From contig JAACJP010000002.1 of assembly GCA_013368375.1 (NCBI GenBank), positions 434,001 to 498,000 on the forward strand: 64,000 nt of DNA. Direction: 5' to 3'. The notes under the pieces were generated by a model. The model was not told the origin of the DNA. It made no database searches and saw only the letters and a program-made list of their open reading frames with translations. Of the stretch, positions 1-12,146 are shown piece by piece; the first letter of the stretch is position 1, and each line of letters starts with the position of its first letter. The position numbers were made by a program, and so were the translations under genes. The DNA is from Tricholomella constricta. Lineage: Eukaryota > Basidiomycota > Agaricomycetes > Agaricales > Lyophyllaceae.

Positions 1-841
1 ATGAATGGCGTGTATCAAATCACGGGAAAGCCTACTAATGACCGATCAACACGCTTGAGCTTGAGTACTTGAGTACCGTCACGCATGCCACACCATCCGT
101 GATCTCAAGTGCACACCGTCAGGTACTTTCTGAACTCAACGTTCCCATGCCACGACAATCAAAAGGTACTTATGACCGATCTTTCATAGTGAGGTTAGCG
201 CTGAATACTTAGTCTCCCAATAAGAAATCAGACCGGACCGTTTTGTAAGAGCTGCAACTCGTTGACGCGTTGATTGCCTCTAAAATGTTTGCAACAAGAC
301 CAAGGCAGTTTTTGAAAAAAATTTCAACTATGAACAGTACAGATCCAGTACGGTATCTGACGAAGACTACAAGGAATTTATGGAGTTTTTTTTGAAGGTG
401 TGCATTGTTCACATTCCTGACGGCAAATCGCAAATTTCATTCATCTGAACCTGCAGCCTAAAATCAGGGAGATTGCGTTCCACCGAATCCGTCGCGACCG
501 AAAAATCAATGAACAAGGCGAAGCATGGGAGCTATTCGACAAAGATGTGCGTGGGTCATATCTGTTCTGTTTGATACCGAGTTTGAAATATTGCCACAGA
601 TAATGACAGAGTTTCCTGTGTGCCGCGAGCGACGTGAATGGCTAATTGCAGTCCGCAACTACGGTAAGAGATACATGCGTGATCACACTGTTCGGCCAGC
701 AAAACGTCCTTGGACCTCTGTAAGTACGACCAAAGTATCGGCTGTACAAAGGTTGGACGGTCATCTTCTCTTTAGCAGGGTTGGCCTGACACACTGCTCA
801 AGCTTACCAGCGCCTCTTCGCCCAGTCTCAATGAATTACAG
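1..841. other. No supported gene
   Basis: I see no convincing coding sequence here. Short open frames exist on both strands, but none shows a recognisable domain, intron pattern or composition that marks a gene. The stretch from about 480 to 840 could hold 5' exons of the possible gene fragment that ends at 1189, but frames and splice sites do not resolve. Confidence 0.4.
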
Positions 842-1189
842 ATGTGGTCGCGTTCCAGGCTTTCGGAGGGCGACGTTATTAATAACCCAGTGTCCTCTGA
901 CGGAAGCACAGGAACGCACCAGGTCATTGTCAGCTCATATTCCTGCAATGATGAAAATCGTGATATCAGACTTTTCCTTATGCATTGTCAACCCCCACTT
1001 CCTCGCCTCCTACAGACTTTCTTTGATCTGGACATCAGGAACACAGATCAACTAATGTCCATCAGCGACTGGAAAGACGAAGATCTTCGTGCTGCGCTGA
1101 GGCTCTGTACAGCCAGAAAATTATGTTCGCCCAGAGAATCCGAGGCACTCTATGTCGCGTTTGTTCGCCTTCGAAGAATTCCGAGATAA
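842..1189 (+). CDS. Possible last exon of an unrecognised protein
   Basis: An open frame ends in TAA at 1189. Its second half (from about residue 45) reads as coding, with amphipathic leucine-rich stretches such as PPLPRLLQTFFDLDI and LRAALRLCTARKLCSPRESE, resembling a small helical bundle. The true start is unknown and upstream exons were not resolved. I do not recognise the family. It is tandem to nothing and convergent with CDC45, whose stop lies about 330 bases downstream. Low confidence; it may be a remnant. Confidence 0.25.
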   Translation: MWSRSRLSEGDVINNPVSSDGSTGTHQVIVSSYSCNDENRDIRLFLMHCQPPLPRLLQTFFDLDIRNTDQLMSISDWKDEDLRAALRLCTARKLCSPRESEALYVAFVRLRRIPR

Positions 1190-1521
1190 TCACTTACACC
1201 ATTGATTATCCCACCATGGAGGATGGTAAGTCATGGTAAGTTCATATCCTGAGAGCGTTTTGTATTTACCCCGACTCATGATACGCTAACATCGATAATG
1301 TACCAGAAAAGCCACCCAAGTTTGTTTTAAGGCCGATTCAACTTGAAACATTATCATCATGATCTTCACCTAGACGTACACGAACACGAATTTGATGTCA
1401 AAACGTTCAAGGACATTCCGCCAAATTCCTCTATAGGATGAACAAGTACTGTCGACGTGACTGAGATATACATATGCAAAATACAGTGGTCACCATTATA
1501 ATGTCTATCGGTCATCCATGA
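1190..1521. other. Intergenic between convergent frames
   Basis: About 330 bases of 3' flanking sequence between the possible exon ending at 1189 and the CDC45 stop at 1522. Nothing beyond AT-rich, terminator-like sequence was seen. Confidence 0.4.
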
Positions 1522-4011
1522 TTAAAAATCGCCATCTGGTCCGTCGCACAGTGCTTCCAAGAATATCTTCAGATCCTTCTGAGGTATTTCCAGGACACTC
1601 GCATCAAAGGAAGTATGTTGCGTCTGAGTATTGCACCTTGCTTTGGCGCCGAGAAACGCAGCGCCAAAATCACTATGGGAGTCGATAAAAGACATAACTT
1701 GGGGACATGAAAACGATGGACCTACTTTCTCCGCACATCGCCAAAATCCCAGGCAGCCATAACACCGACAACCATATAGGTGTCCGCGCTTTCATTCAGA
1801 CACGCAACGACAAAAGGCAAGCCCTTCCGTTGTGTTCGTGCGCCGGCGGGTCCTCCTGGCATACGGTCGCGCAACGCATCGACGAGCCATAGCGCCAAGC
1901 GCGACAGCACACTCGGGTGAGCGAAAAGCGTGAGGTCAGGGCCTTGTGACAGAATAACTACACGATAGTTTCGCATCGTCTTGATATCTTGCTTATCAAT
2001 AATAGAGGTCCCCTGCCTAATGATGGCTCGGTGAAGGGACATCGAGAGGTTGAGAGCCTCGCGTAACGGGCCTATACTAACGAATGTCGATCCTTGATGG
2101 CCTTTCGGAATCTACAGTAATTGCACTCACTCGTCAAGCGCATCGAATGCTGTCCAGAAGTTCTTGATCCACCAATGGTTTTTCCGTGATGTGGCAGCAT
2201 ATTCCGTGTCCTCCTCCGCCGCTCCAGGTGTATTCGCTTCCCAGTCTGCTGCCGCAGATGACTGCTGTTGCTTAGCTCTCTCATCGTCTCTCTTCTTCCT
2301 TGCGACCTCGCGACCGGTGTTCACTTCCCAAACTTTACCACCGCCAAACCATTCTCCACCATTCCGTGCTCCCTCGACCTCAACCTCCAACCTTACACCA
2401 CTTGCGACATCCATTAAAGCACTAATTCCTTCCACGGCATCAGCGGCTGAGAGTGGCTGTGACCGATAGCCGTACGATCGCATAAAAGACGGATATGACA
2501 GTTCGACAAGACCATATTCCGGAGCGACATCGTTTAATCTCTGTAGAAGATCCTTCTTGAGATCCATGTCCATGTGTGAATATGGCTGTTGGGTTTGCGG
2601 TATTGAGAACCTGCAGAAGCTTAGCATGGTGTGTCCACAGGGAAATAGGAAAAGAAAGCCATACCCCATCTTGGCGAGCAATCCCGTTAACCGTTTGCGG
2701 CCGCGTTCTTTCCATATTCCCAGTTTACTCGCGACATAACTCGAATGATACATTGCGTCATATAGTGTCCAATGCCGGAAGAGCATAAATCGCAACTCGT
2801 CTGATGCTCGAACACTTGTGTCGTTTGGCTTGAGGGATGTAAGAGCACCGTTGGGAAGTGTGGGGTTCAGACGCGAAACTTCGTCGTAGTAAATGGAATG
2901 ATAAGTCTCGTAAGTTTCCCGAGAGATCCGCGAGGTTGTATACTGGTAGGTGAGGCCGAGAATCGCAAACCTGAGAGTCTCATTTCAGGCTTTTTTGAAA
3001 GGAAGAAAGCTATGAACGAGACAAACCATAGGAGATCATTGTCTACTCGTTCGAGAACAGTGGCCAAGATGTATATTGTTCCTGATGCACTTTGTCCGTG
3101 GAACGAGCCTGGCGAATAGTACTTCTTGACGCGGTCTTGGTGGCGGGTATATTCGTCACGGGTCATTCTGCGCAGTCGCTGATAGAGGAGCTATGAGTGG
3201 TGCATAAATAGTCGCGATATGAACTGGACATACGTCGCGACTTGTTCGCCGCCTTTTGATAGGTTTACTGTCACCGTCGCCTATGGACCTCCGTTTGCCC
3301 GATGCCACGTCTCTCTCACCATATTCGTCGACCTCGTCTTCGTCAGGATGCTCCGAAAGCTCCTCGCCTTCTGAGCTAAGATCAGACTCTTCGTCGGGAT
3401 CGGATTCGTAGTTGGGCTCGAACTGTACAGATTGTGAGAAGGCGCTTATGAGTAGCAGAAGAAAGCTTACCGTGATGACTTCAAAGCTTTTTCCAAGGTC
3501 CTGGAGATGTTCCGAGTCGGCGTCGCCATCATCCCACACGGTTACATGGTCCGCCAAGAAATAATTTCCAAGGTGAATGGGCCGCATTGAATCGATGACA
3601 TGTATTGTGAGTCGCGGGTTGTCGTTTCCAAACCAGCCATCGGTGGCGAGGTCCAGAAGGCCACCAAGGTTGAGCAGAATCAGAGTATGAAGCTGGACTT
3701 GCTGGTCAGAAGGATGATTGTAGGTAGAGCTGCTTGCACACCTCGCTATTACTCAAAATTTCTGTTTTGGCTGTCTCAAGCTCAGTGAAGCCGGGCACGG
3801 GGATGATGCGGTGGATAACATCGTCTTGGTTGAAGAGGTTGCTGAGCATGCGGACGGCACAGAGAGCATCGACATCAGCGGCGACGAGAATGATGATGGA
3901 GGAAGCGGAGGTGAGGGGGGATGCGCGGAATTGGGCGAGTATGTTGGCATAAGTCTCTGCGTAGGAAGGACGAACAGGATTTGCGTGTTGGGGAGGTCCG
4001 ATAAAGCCCAT
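1522..4011 (-). CDS. Cdc45, DNA replication initiation factor of the CMG helicase
   Basis: Cdc45 joins Mcm2-7 and GINS to form the replicative helicase at origins in the nucleus. The first exon (4011 to about 3706) has the conserved DHH-like start, with LVAADVDALCAVRML and VPGFTELE. The next exon carries NYFLADHVTVWDDGD, then an acidic linker and a basic KPIKRRR-type nuclear localisation signal. Later exons hold LRFMLFRHWTLYDAMYHS, KMGYGF and the C-terminal block FVVACLNESADTYMVVG; the protein ends LCDGPDGDF at 1522. Several introns of about 50 bases are evident, for example 3423-3470. Length (roughly 650-700 residues) fits the family. The ATG at 4011 precedes the conserved SYAETYANIL segment. 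The gene lies in tandem with the scramblase gene, only about 36 bases downstream of its stop. Frame and motif content look intact. Confidence 0.93.
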
Positions 4012-4047
4012 TTCGCGTCCAGTCGCGTGACGTAACGCATCCTCCTC

Positions 4048-5623
4048 TTATATTTCGTCACGCAATACAAAAACTAAGCTATCCAAGTACCAAATACTAC
4101 TCCCAATTCGACATGAAAAACAGTCCGCCACTACAAAGACCCCCAAGTCAGTCACTAATCGAACATTACCATCAGATATTCCCCACCTTCCCGGCCCAGA
4201 ATGCCGCGAAAAATAGTCAAAGTCGATGTTGACTGCATGCCATGATTTCAGTAAGTCGTGGTTTGAATGTACGACGTTATGACGCGCATACCAGCCAACG
4301 CAAGAGTAAGCTATGTACGCTACATGTTAGAATTCAAAGTTGTGCACAGCATTCTTCATCACGTACGGCGCGTTCCTCAAGTGTGAGTTGACGAACCAGG
4401 TGGGACGACACGGACTCATTACCATTTTGAACCTCCTTCGGCCCTGGGCCAAAGGTGACGGAGTATTGCCCTGACGGCACGTTAACTCAACCGTGTCCGT
4501 CATAGTCGCACAAGCTCACCTGTGTCAGTGAAGAGCTGAGGTGTGCCATTGATTGAGTCCTCTGAAGAAGCTGCAAGAAGAGCTGCACAGTACCTCACGG
4601 CCAAAGCCTCGGAAAGCTCGGCTAATAAATGCGAATTCCTCGCCTCTGCCATCAAAGAGCCTGAAATGCCATGCTAAAAACGGCATGTCAACCTTTGCAA
4701 ACTGGGTGAACTTAGATGTCTCTGGTTCTGGCTGTCGCCCTGACGTCGTTGAGAGAATTCGCCTCCTTCCCTCGCTTGAGTCAACGGAATGAGCTAGCTA
4801 TTGAGTAGTCAGGACGATCGACCAACCGAAGGTAAAGATCGTATTTCCGTCGCCAAGGGTGCCATATTTGTTGAACTTCTCCAAAGGTGTCGAGGATAGG
4901 TTCACCATCTGAGGAGTGGTTCGAGTACCCTCTGAGACGTTGAACATACATCCTGGAATTGATCCAGGCAAATGGACGGCGAATCTGAGACGAAATGCTG
5001 TCAACCTACGACCAGCCCAGCGAAGCGGGGAATATGCTACGTGCCCACAAGATGGGGGAGCCTTTTAAGTCCATAATGACAGCTCGGAACGGCCGATGCG
5101 TTGCAAACGCCTGGCGAGCCATTGTGCCGAGAAAACCTTTCGGCTCCTCTGCAATGTACCCCACAGGCACCCCGTCTTCATTGACTAAACAAAAAAACGT
5201 AGTTAAGGGGCGAGAACGATGTAAAATCAGATAAACACCGACTGATGGAGTATTTGTTGGACTGTTCGAAACCAACGAATATATTCAACATTTCAATTTG
5301 CCTGGTGACCTTTGGCCGTTGTAATGAGGTGCACATGCAATCAAACAATCAGCCCACCTCTCCACTACTAGGGTGTTGTTGCCTAGAAATAGCTCCCGCA
5401 AACCCTCGCTCGGATTGCTGGACGGCGGACGCTGGCTAGTGTGCCATAGTTGTGATTCGTCTCCAGACGGTAATTGCTCGTGTGGAACGAAACCTTGTGG
5501 AGAAGAAAGGGGTCGTTTGCGTGCGCGAGACGCGCCTGTCTGTCGAGTCGGGAACCTTGAGAGAGCGTACGTCCGTTGACCCGGGCGCAGGACGAACTGA
5601 CGGACAGGATTGAGAGAGAGCAT
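4048..5623 (-). CDS. Phospholipid scramblase family protein (AIM25-like), mitochondrial
   Basis: A scramblase-fold protein like yeast Aim25, associated with mitochondria and thought to act in lipid or stress homeostasis. The N-terminus (from 5623) is basic and serine-rich, consistent with a mitochondrial presequence. The core reads VGYIAEEPKGFLGTMARQ followed by RPFRAVIMDLKGSPILWARS, diagnostic of the family. A further exon encodes FAKVDMPFLAWHFRLFDGRG and FAFISRAFRGFGRE; short exons with FTDTGQYSV and LVRQLTLEERAV follow, then AVNIDFDYFSRHSG near the C-terminus. At least five short introns are needed, one of them between GRE and LFTDTG. The 3' end is the least certain part: the open frame runs to TAA at 4048-4050, but a last intron could change the tail. 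The start faces the mitochondrial IF-2 gene, with about 74 bases between start codons. Confidence 0.85.
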
Positions 5624-5697
5624 TTGATCACATGACTGACGTCGACCGGCGAAGCAAATTATTGTGGCAGCCAGACGCTTTCAGCTCTCGCCATCGT

Positions 5698-8600
5698 ATG
5701 CACCGACATCGCAAGGTCTGGCCCATCGTCCGCACCTCGTGCTCATCGTCTCGCTCAGCCGCTACTGCAGCGAGGACAAAGGTTCGTCGTCTCCACCCCC
5801 TATGTCTGGCACCACCTCACTCGCCTTCAGCCTAGGCCAGCCGATGATTCCACCCAAAAACCCAGAAATATAGTAGGGAAATGGGCTCTTTCACCGAGTG
5901 GTTACTCTCAACCGGCCTCATTTGCCTCGAGCAGTTCCCATTTCTTTGGTCGAGAGTCCCCACGGCAGGCTTCAGCACCTGACCAGGGATTGGACGCTCA
6001 ACGCCCTCCGCTTCCTCGGCCGCCTTTATCTGCAGGAGTCCCCTCTAATATCAATAAGGCCCCTCATATAGGTAAATGGGCGCGGCCATCACCCTCATCT
6101 CCCTCTTATACCCTATCGAAACCCCCACACTCCTTACCTCGATCTACCTCACTACCACCGCCACTCTCCAGAGCCCCACCCTCTTCAGGAGCATCGAATA
6201 AGTGGGCCCGTAGCATACCACCGGTCTCGCCCGCACCACCTCGAAAAGACGTCGCTCCATCCCGACCTCAAAATCCCCGTCCTTCCCGAAACGACCCGAG
6301 ACTACAACGGGACCTTGCACCCCATCAAGATCCTTCAGCCGTTCATCGCTCCAGAAAGCCTTCCCAATCTGACTCTCGCCAACAATCTCAGTCGCGACAG
6401 TCAGCCTTAAGAGCTGGATCATCAGACCTTCGTTCGTCGACAGAGTTCTCGCAAAGCGCTCCTGTTGCCAGTCGGTTCAAAGCAGAGGCACCTTGGCTAG
6501 CCTCTCCGACACCCGATTACAACGACGCAAAAAGGTCGATTTCGCGCAGCTCACGCTCTGACAGACCGAATCGAACATCGCATAAGGAAAGGGGAACATT
6601 GTTAGCAAGGTTACACCAAGATGAACCCACCTCAGGCCTTGCGGAACACTCGCAACAGCAGGGCGTAAAAAAGTTAAAGAAGAAGGCGGTGGTGGTGGAG
6701 AAGAAGGTTTCTGCGGATGTATACATACCTTCGACGGTCTCTGTTGGTACTCTGGCCCGTCTTCTTGGGGTGCGACTTGGTAAGAGCTTCTGACATGATA
6801 CCCTCCTCAATTACCTCATTACAGTTTCTTGTAGAAATCTTGCAGCGTCAGATGAGGCTGGCCGGAATGGCTGAAGAAGCTGGATATGATCACGGTCTGT
6901 GAAACACTCCTGTTTTTTTCCCTCACAGCTTATGTTGTATTACCCAGTGTTGACCTCTGACTACGCCGTTCTTCTGGCAGAGGAGTTTGGGCGAAACCCT
7001 ATAGTAAACGATGAGGCTGCCTTTGACATTTACCCACCGTTAGTCTATTAAACCTCATTCATCGATTTTCTTCATCACATTTTTCATAGGATATCAAACC
7101 CTGATTCCTCCTCGCTCAAAAGTCGTCCCCCCGTCGTGACAATCATGGGTCATGTCGATCACGGAAAGACCACTCTTCTTGATAATCTTCGCTCATCCTC
7201 GGTGGCCAAAGGCGAAGCTGGCGGTATCACGCAGCACATAGGCGCATTTTCCGTTCCCGTCCCGGTATCAAGTGGAAATACAGACGGCCCACGCTCTATC
7301 ACTTTCCTTGACACTCCTGGACATGCCGCATTTTCGGCGATGCGCGCCCGCGGTGCGGGAGTGACCGACATCGTAGTACTTGTTGTCGCTGCCGATGACG
7401 GCATCATGCCTCAGACCAAGGAAGTTATCAATCTCATCAAAAAGGACGAGGGAAAGCTTGGCGTTGTGGTCGCTATAAATAAAGTGGACAAACCAGGACT
7501 CGACGTCGTAAGTCCTAAAATTATTTCAAAAGCTATAGCTGGTTCCTCATGTCTCCCTAGGATAATGTCCAAAAAGCTCTTATGGCTGAAAACATGCAAT
7601 TGGAAGTTTTCGGTGGTGATATTCCTTCAGTTGAGGTCTCTGGCTTGACTGGACATGGATTGCCAACTCTTGTGGAAACCTTGTCGGCGATCGCGGAAAT
7701 GCAAGACTTGCGGGCAGAGCAAGATGGCCCAGTTCAGGGTTATGTGCTCGAATCCAAACTGCTTAAAGGACTTGGGTGAGTGGTTTCATACATCATCCCC
7801 AAGCCATACATGTTGAAGTTTCCACAGTCCTGTTGCGACAGTATTGGTTCTTCGCGGATGCCTGAAGCCTGGGTCGCATATTATTTGCGGACTGAGCTAC
7901 GCCAAGGTCCGGGTAATGAACGATTTCAACAACGCTACGGTAAAGGCAGCATACCCTGGAATGGCGATCACTGTTTCAGGATGGAAAACGCTTCCGAATG
8001 CTGGCGATGAGGTGCTTCAGGGCACGGAGGCCGAAGTCAAGAAGGCGATCGCCAATCGGCAGCGCAAGGCAGATATCGAAGCCACCATGACTGATGTTGA
8101 AGCAATCAACTCCACCCGACGATTGGAGCGTGAACGGCGCGAACTTGAGCTAGAACTTGGTGAAGAGGCCAAGGAGTCGCTGCCGCAGAAATCTGAGCAA
8201 GGCCCAAAGGAACTGCGGCTGATCATCAAGGCGGACGTTAGTGGTAGTGCGGAGGCTGTCCAGGGTGCCCTGCAGGGCATAGGCAACAAGGAAGCAATCA
8301 CGCGAATTGTTTCCTCCGGTGTGGGTGATATCTCTGAATCAGACGTGATGATGGCAAAGGCAGTCGGAGGTGCGCGTTTTGTAAATATCCTGTCCTCCGT
8401 GATCTCAAATCCTCGCCTTAGGCTCGATCGTCGGGTTCTCCGTTTCCACGCCGAGAGCTATCGAGACCCTGGCGGTTCAGAATGAAGTTCCCATTATCTC
8501 ATCAAACATTATCTACCGCCTTATGGAAATTGTCAAGGACCGAGTCATTTCGCTCTTACCTGTCATTGTTGAAACGAGGGTGACTGGAGAGGCTGTCATC

Positions 8601-8934
8601 CTCCAGTTATTCAATATCCAGCTTAAAACCAAGCAAACCAAAAAAGTTGCTGGGTGCCGTGTTACCAATGGCATCGTCGAGAAGGCCAAGTTTGCCAGGC
8701 TGGTGAGAAACGGTACCATTATGCATGAAGGTGGGTTTCGTGCTTTGTGGCGTCCACACAAGACTGATCTTTGATTAAGGGACGCTGGACACAATGCGAA
8801 TCTTGAAGAAAGATGTGACGGAAGTTCGCAAAGGCTCAGAGTGTGGTCTTTGCTTTGGGACGACTTTTGGCGATCTTCAAGAAGGCGACATCATACAGAT
8901 GTATGAAAAGATAGAGAAGCCTGGCGTGCTTTAA
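5698..8934 (+). CDS. Mitochondrial translation initiation factor 2 (IF-2)
   Basis: GTPase that brings initiator tRNA to the mitochondrial ribosome. The ATG at 5698 opens an arginine-rich presequence ([14 protein letters not shown]); an in-frame ATG at 5632 is also possible. A low-complexity Pro/Ser linker follows (5990-6500). The conserved part starts with [10 protein letters not shown] and a split exon reading [18 protein letters not shown]. The G domain has GHVDHGKTT (G1), [10 protein letters not shown] (G3) and NKVD (G4). Domain II contains [17 protein letters not shown], and the C-terminal IF2 domains include [15 protein letters not shown] and [16 protein letters not shown]; the protein ends EKPGVL at 8934. 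Introns are about 45-55 bases; one (after MAKAVGG) starts GTGCGC. The length is usual for fungal mtIF2. Frames join cleanly at all junctions I checked. It shares a very short divergent promoter with the scramblase. Confidence 0.95.
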
Positions 8935-8967
8935 CTTATAAGATAGATATTATTGCACTAGATAATA

Positions 8968-9553
8968 CAGTCAAAGCTGTCCTAACCCATAGCCCTCGGT
9001 GGAAGCCGAAAAGTATGGGTTATGACAGATTATGGGGTAGTACAGATGTTGTTGTAGGGTCGTCAATAAGGCCTTACAAGAACATGACCACCATTAACCT
9101 CTCAACAGTCCTCAGGCACCCTATAAGATCATCCTTACATGCCTTTATTTGCTGCTTGAGAAATGTTAGGCCTGCCATGAGCATATCGAGAGGTTTTATC
9201 GACATTGTAGGTCGTCGGGAATTGCCGATGGTCAGTCTCGTGATCCGAGGCCGTCCATATTTGGACAAACTGGTCACCTTTTCAATCCTGTGGAACGGCT
9301 GCAGGTAATACATCCATCCATCCATCCATCTGCAGAGGGTCAGACACTTTTCAAATGGTGGTGTACCATATTGTGGGTGATAAAAGCGAAATTTTGATGG
9401 AATTATGGGTTACAAACCCCCGAAAATCCTATGGGTTATGGGGTATGGGAATGTGCCTCAATTTCCCTGCAAACCAAGTCGGTGGAGGCAAAAAACTATG
9501 GGTTACAGCAAATTATGGGTTAATACAGCTATGGGTTAGGACAGCTTCGACTG
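8968..9553. mobile_element. 586 bp MITE with 25 bp terminal inverted repeats and TA flanks
   Basis: The left end (8968-8992) and right end (9529-9553) are inverted copies of a 25-mer beginning CAGTC, with one mismatch (A/G at position 6). Both ends are flanked directly by TA, the target duplication of Tc1/mariner/pogo-type elements. The inside has no transposase but repeats the motif TATGGGTTA several times near both ends (about 9013, 9405, 9430, 9497, 9514, 9529). It sits in the 3'-3' gap between the IF-2 and CHORD genes, so insertion would be harmless. It is presumably mobilised in trans by a mariner/pogo-like transposase not seen here. Confidence 0.85.
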
Positions 9554-9696
9554 TATATATAGACCCTTTGATCGCCCCTCAGCGCAATTACAACCACTGC
9601 CGTCTACTAATCTTCAGCCCCGCGATATGCTTTCCAGATTCCGGAGAAATATCTATATACAGGAATCAAACTCCAGGATACAACGAAATACTAAGA

Positions 9697-11082
9697 TCAT
9701 CGAGCTTTGTTGATGTCGTCAAGGACCACTTGTTTTGCTCCAACAGTTCCCGTCCTCCCACCCACGCCGAATGTCAGGCTAATGTTTCTGAGATCCTGTA
9801 CAGTCTTTTCCAGCACTGTCCAGCTTCGTCCGTCGCGTTTTCGAAGGTGAAGCTCGACCTGCATTGTTCCATGTTCAGTTGATCGCACCGTGCAGCTGGC
9901 CAGATTTCGTACTTTAGTCCCGAAGAACTGATAAGAGGAATGTTCTGGGTCAATGGGTCCAAAGAGATCTAAGGTGCGGGAAAATCTCTTGGCGCCAGGA
10001 AGATAAATGTCGAGTTTCACCTAGTGGTAGCACGTCATGGAGAGATTAGCGAAGAAGAATGGCGGCACTCTTACTTGTGTTTCTTCGAACCCTATGATGC
10101 TACGCTCTCTGTCGGCTTTCTTCGCGAATATAGAGACGTGTACTTGATCCACCGTTTGATAGTGGTCAACGCGACAAGTCGTCATTTCCTCGGTCTATAA
10201 GAATCGGCTCAATAGAGGGTCACGTAGACGTGTCAACACCTACCGCTGGAAGTGTGTTAGACGGCGAGAATAGATGCCTGCCTGTTTTGCATCCGCCTAT
10301 CTTGAGGAATTCGTCAAACTCTAGAACTCTACGTTTGCAACACAGGTAGCCCTGGAACAGATTAATGGTCGAAAAATACTCGAAACGAACCCATATTCAC
10401 GCATACCTTGCTTCCTTCTCTAAAAAGTGGCTGCGCGTCGATATGTAATAAAATTCGAAAAACATCGAAAATATAATCTCACCGGCGCGGAATGGTAGGT
10501 ACATATAGTTCCTTCGCCGTCACCTTGTCTGTTGACGGCATCACTGACGAACGCAACTTTACACCCGATTCGGCGGCACGATGTACCAGGAACCACTGCT
10601 ATGTTGAGATCGTCCTCCTCTTCGACAACAGGCGCGGGCGCTGGGGATGGAGATGGGGGCGAAATAGATTGCTTTGGGCCAGATGAGTAAACCTCCTTTC
10701 CAGATCCTGAATTCGTCATGGTGAAAGAAGAAGTCGTTGGAGAAGGCTTGAGTGCTTCAGCTTTGGGGGTTTCAACGGTGTGGCGATCTGCCTGAGTGCA
10801 TCCCTGTGGTTATTCACGTACAGTCATATCCTAACTCGATGCAGTTCAGATCAACAGCTTACCGGAATTTTCATGAATTCATCGAATTCTAGGACGGGCT
10901 TATATAGATCGTTACAGCAAGACCAGGACTTGAGCCCCTCATGAAATACCTATGATCGGCATTGGACGCAGTACCTTGGAAAGACAGGAGGGGCTTACCG
11001 GACCACCTGCATGATGGGTGCAACTCTCGGTGCTGTCCTGGTCAAAAATTTTGCCGCAACCCTTCCTCGTACAATGAGACAT
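9697..11082 (-). CDS. CHORD and CS domain protein (Hsp90 cochaperone, Morgana/CHORDC1 family)
   Basis: Two zinc-binding CHORD domains followed by a CS (p23-like) domain; the family binds Hsp90 and acts in chaperone and centrosome functions. Exon 1 from 11082 starts MSHCTRKGCGKIFDQDS and gives CTHHAGGP; the next exon reads VFHEGLKSWSCCNDLYKP and VLEFDEFMKIPGC, completing CHORD1. CHORD2 is CRRIGCKVAF, CTYHSAPVRLYFREGSKG, then YLCCKRRVLEFDEFLKIGGC. The CS domain has VHVSIFAKKADRES, VKLDIYLPGAKRFSRTLDLF and VELHLRKRDGRSWTVLEKT. It ends at 9697. All cysteine/histidine ligands expected for both CHORDs appear present. Several introns of about 50-70 bases separate the exons. The start codon lies 33 bases from a 930 bp inverted-repeat element, so that element supplies part of its promoter region. 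Confidence 0.93.
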
Positions 11083-11114
11083 GTCGGTGTCCTCTCAGAT
11101 CTCAAGATCTCAAG

Positions 11115-12044
11115 CTTCAAGCCCAGTGAAAAGTCCGTCGGGCGGAATCAAGCACAAACGAGCCAAAAACGGTGCCAACGAGCCAAATCAAACCGAAATG
11201 GATGCTCGATTATCCTTTAAATATTCATTCAGCGACTTTCCAAGTTTACATAATTGCACGTCGACGTCGTCTCTGCCAGACAACACTTTATTACTTTCAC
11301 TGTCAATGTACTTTATCTTTTCAGCAACTGTTCCTTTGCTTATGTGTTGGCAACACATAAGCAAACCACGGTTCCTTTCTTATAAGTACAAGTGCGCGAC
11401 ACAGTCAATTCAAACACTTTCTCTCTCTCCTCCCATCACCATGTTCCTCCCGAGCCCCTAAGTTCTTCCTCCCACTGGATATTTTTCTCTTCAATAATTC
11501 AGGCTTGGACTAACTGCGTTATCTGATGGCGGCGGCGACAGTGATACCCATTTGGGACTCACGGAAGTCGAGAAGCGCGGGACGCGGCCCTGGGCCGAAG
11601 TCAGGTAATTTACAAATTGTTGTAACATTTTCCTTCCATTCACATACATTATCGAACCAGGATTCAGCTCATAGAAGGGCAGCCGGATGGGGCCCGGGGA
11701 GAAATGGGTGGGTTGAGGGCGGGGCAGGGCATGCGGCACGGGGCTTTGGATGGCACAAGGGCTTGTTAGACAGTGCATATAGCGCATATAGTAGGCTAAT
11801 TAGTATTGATTGATATATTCAAATTGAACAGAAACATTATATATTGGAAGATATCTAATCATGAAGCTATCGAGCGAGAATGGAGCTATATTAGGCTACC
11901 AATACTGCTCGATGCTGCTCGAAATGGCTGGATAAAAGTCCCATTTCTAGAGCCGTAGTGAGCCGAATTGAGCTGATTTTGGTGCTCAGGTTTGCGCTCG
12001 TTTGGGCTTGATTCCGCCCGACCGACTTTTCACTGGGCTTCAAG
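11115..12044. repeat. 930 bp element bounded by 49 bp inverted repeats
   Basis: The segment 11115-11163 and the segment 11996-12044 are inverted copies (46 of 49 bases identical) containing CCCAGTGAAAAGTC and GGGCGGAATCAAGC. Inside there is no gene I can support. Further inward, similarity fades but GAGC-rich motifs recur on both sides. A clear target duplication was not found; CAAGAT-like hexamers flank both ends. It looks like a non-autonomous foldback/MITE-type element lying between the CHORD gene start and the carrier gene end. Confidence 0.7.
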
Positions 12045-12146
12045 TCGCAAGATAGTTCTAGTAAATTATGTAAGGTCTCTGCGCGCGGCCACTTCCGATT
12101 TTGATGGAAATAGCCTGGATCGTAGTCTACCGTAAATTCGCCAAAG

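Noticed and set aside
209..433. 74-codon minus-strand frame
   Set aside because: No domain, no partner exons, AT-rich composition; likely chance.
9015..9882. Plus-strand frames through the MITE and the CHORD gene end
   Set aside because: They lie inside a non-coding MITE or opposite the CS-domain exon.
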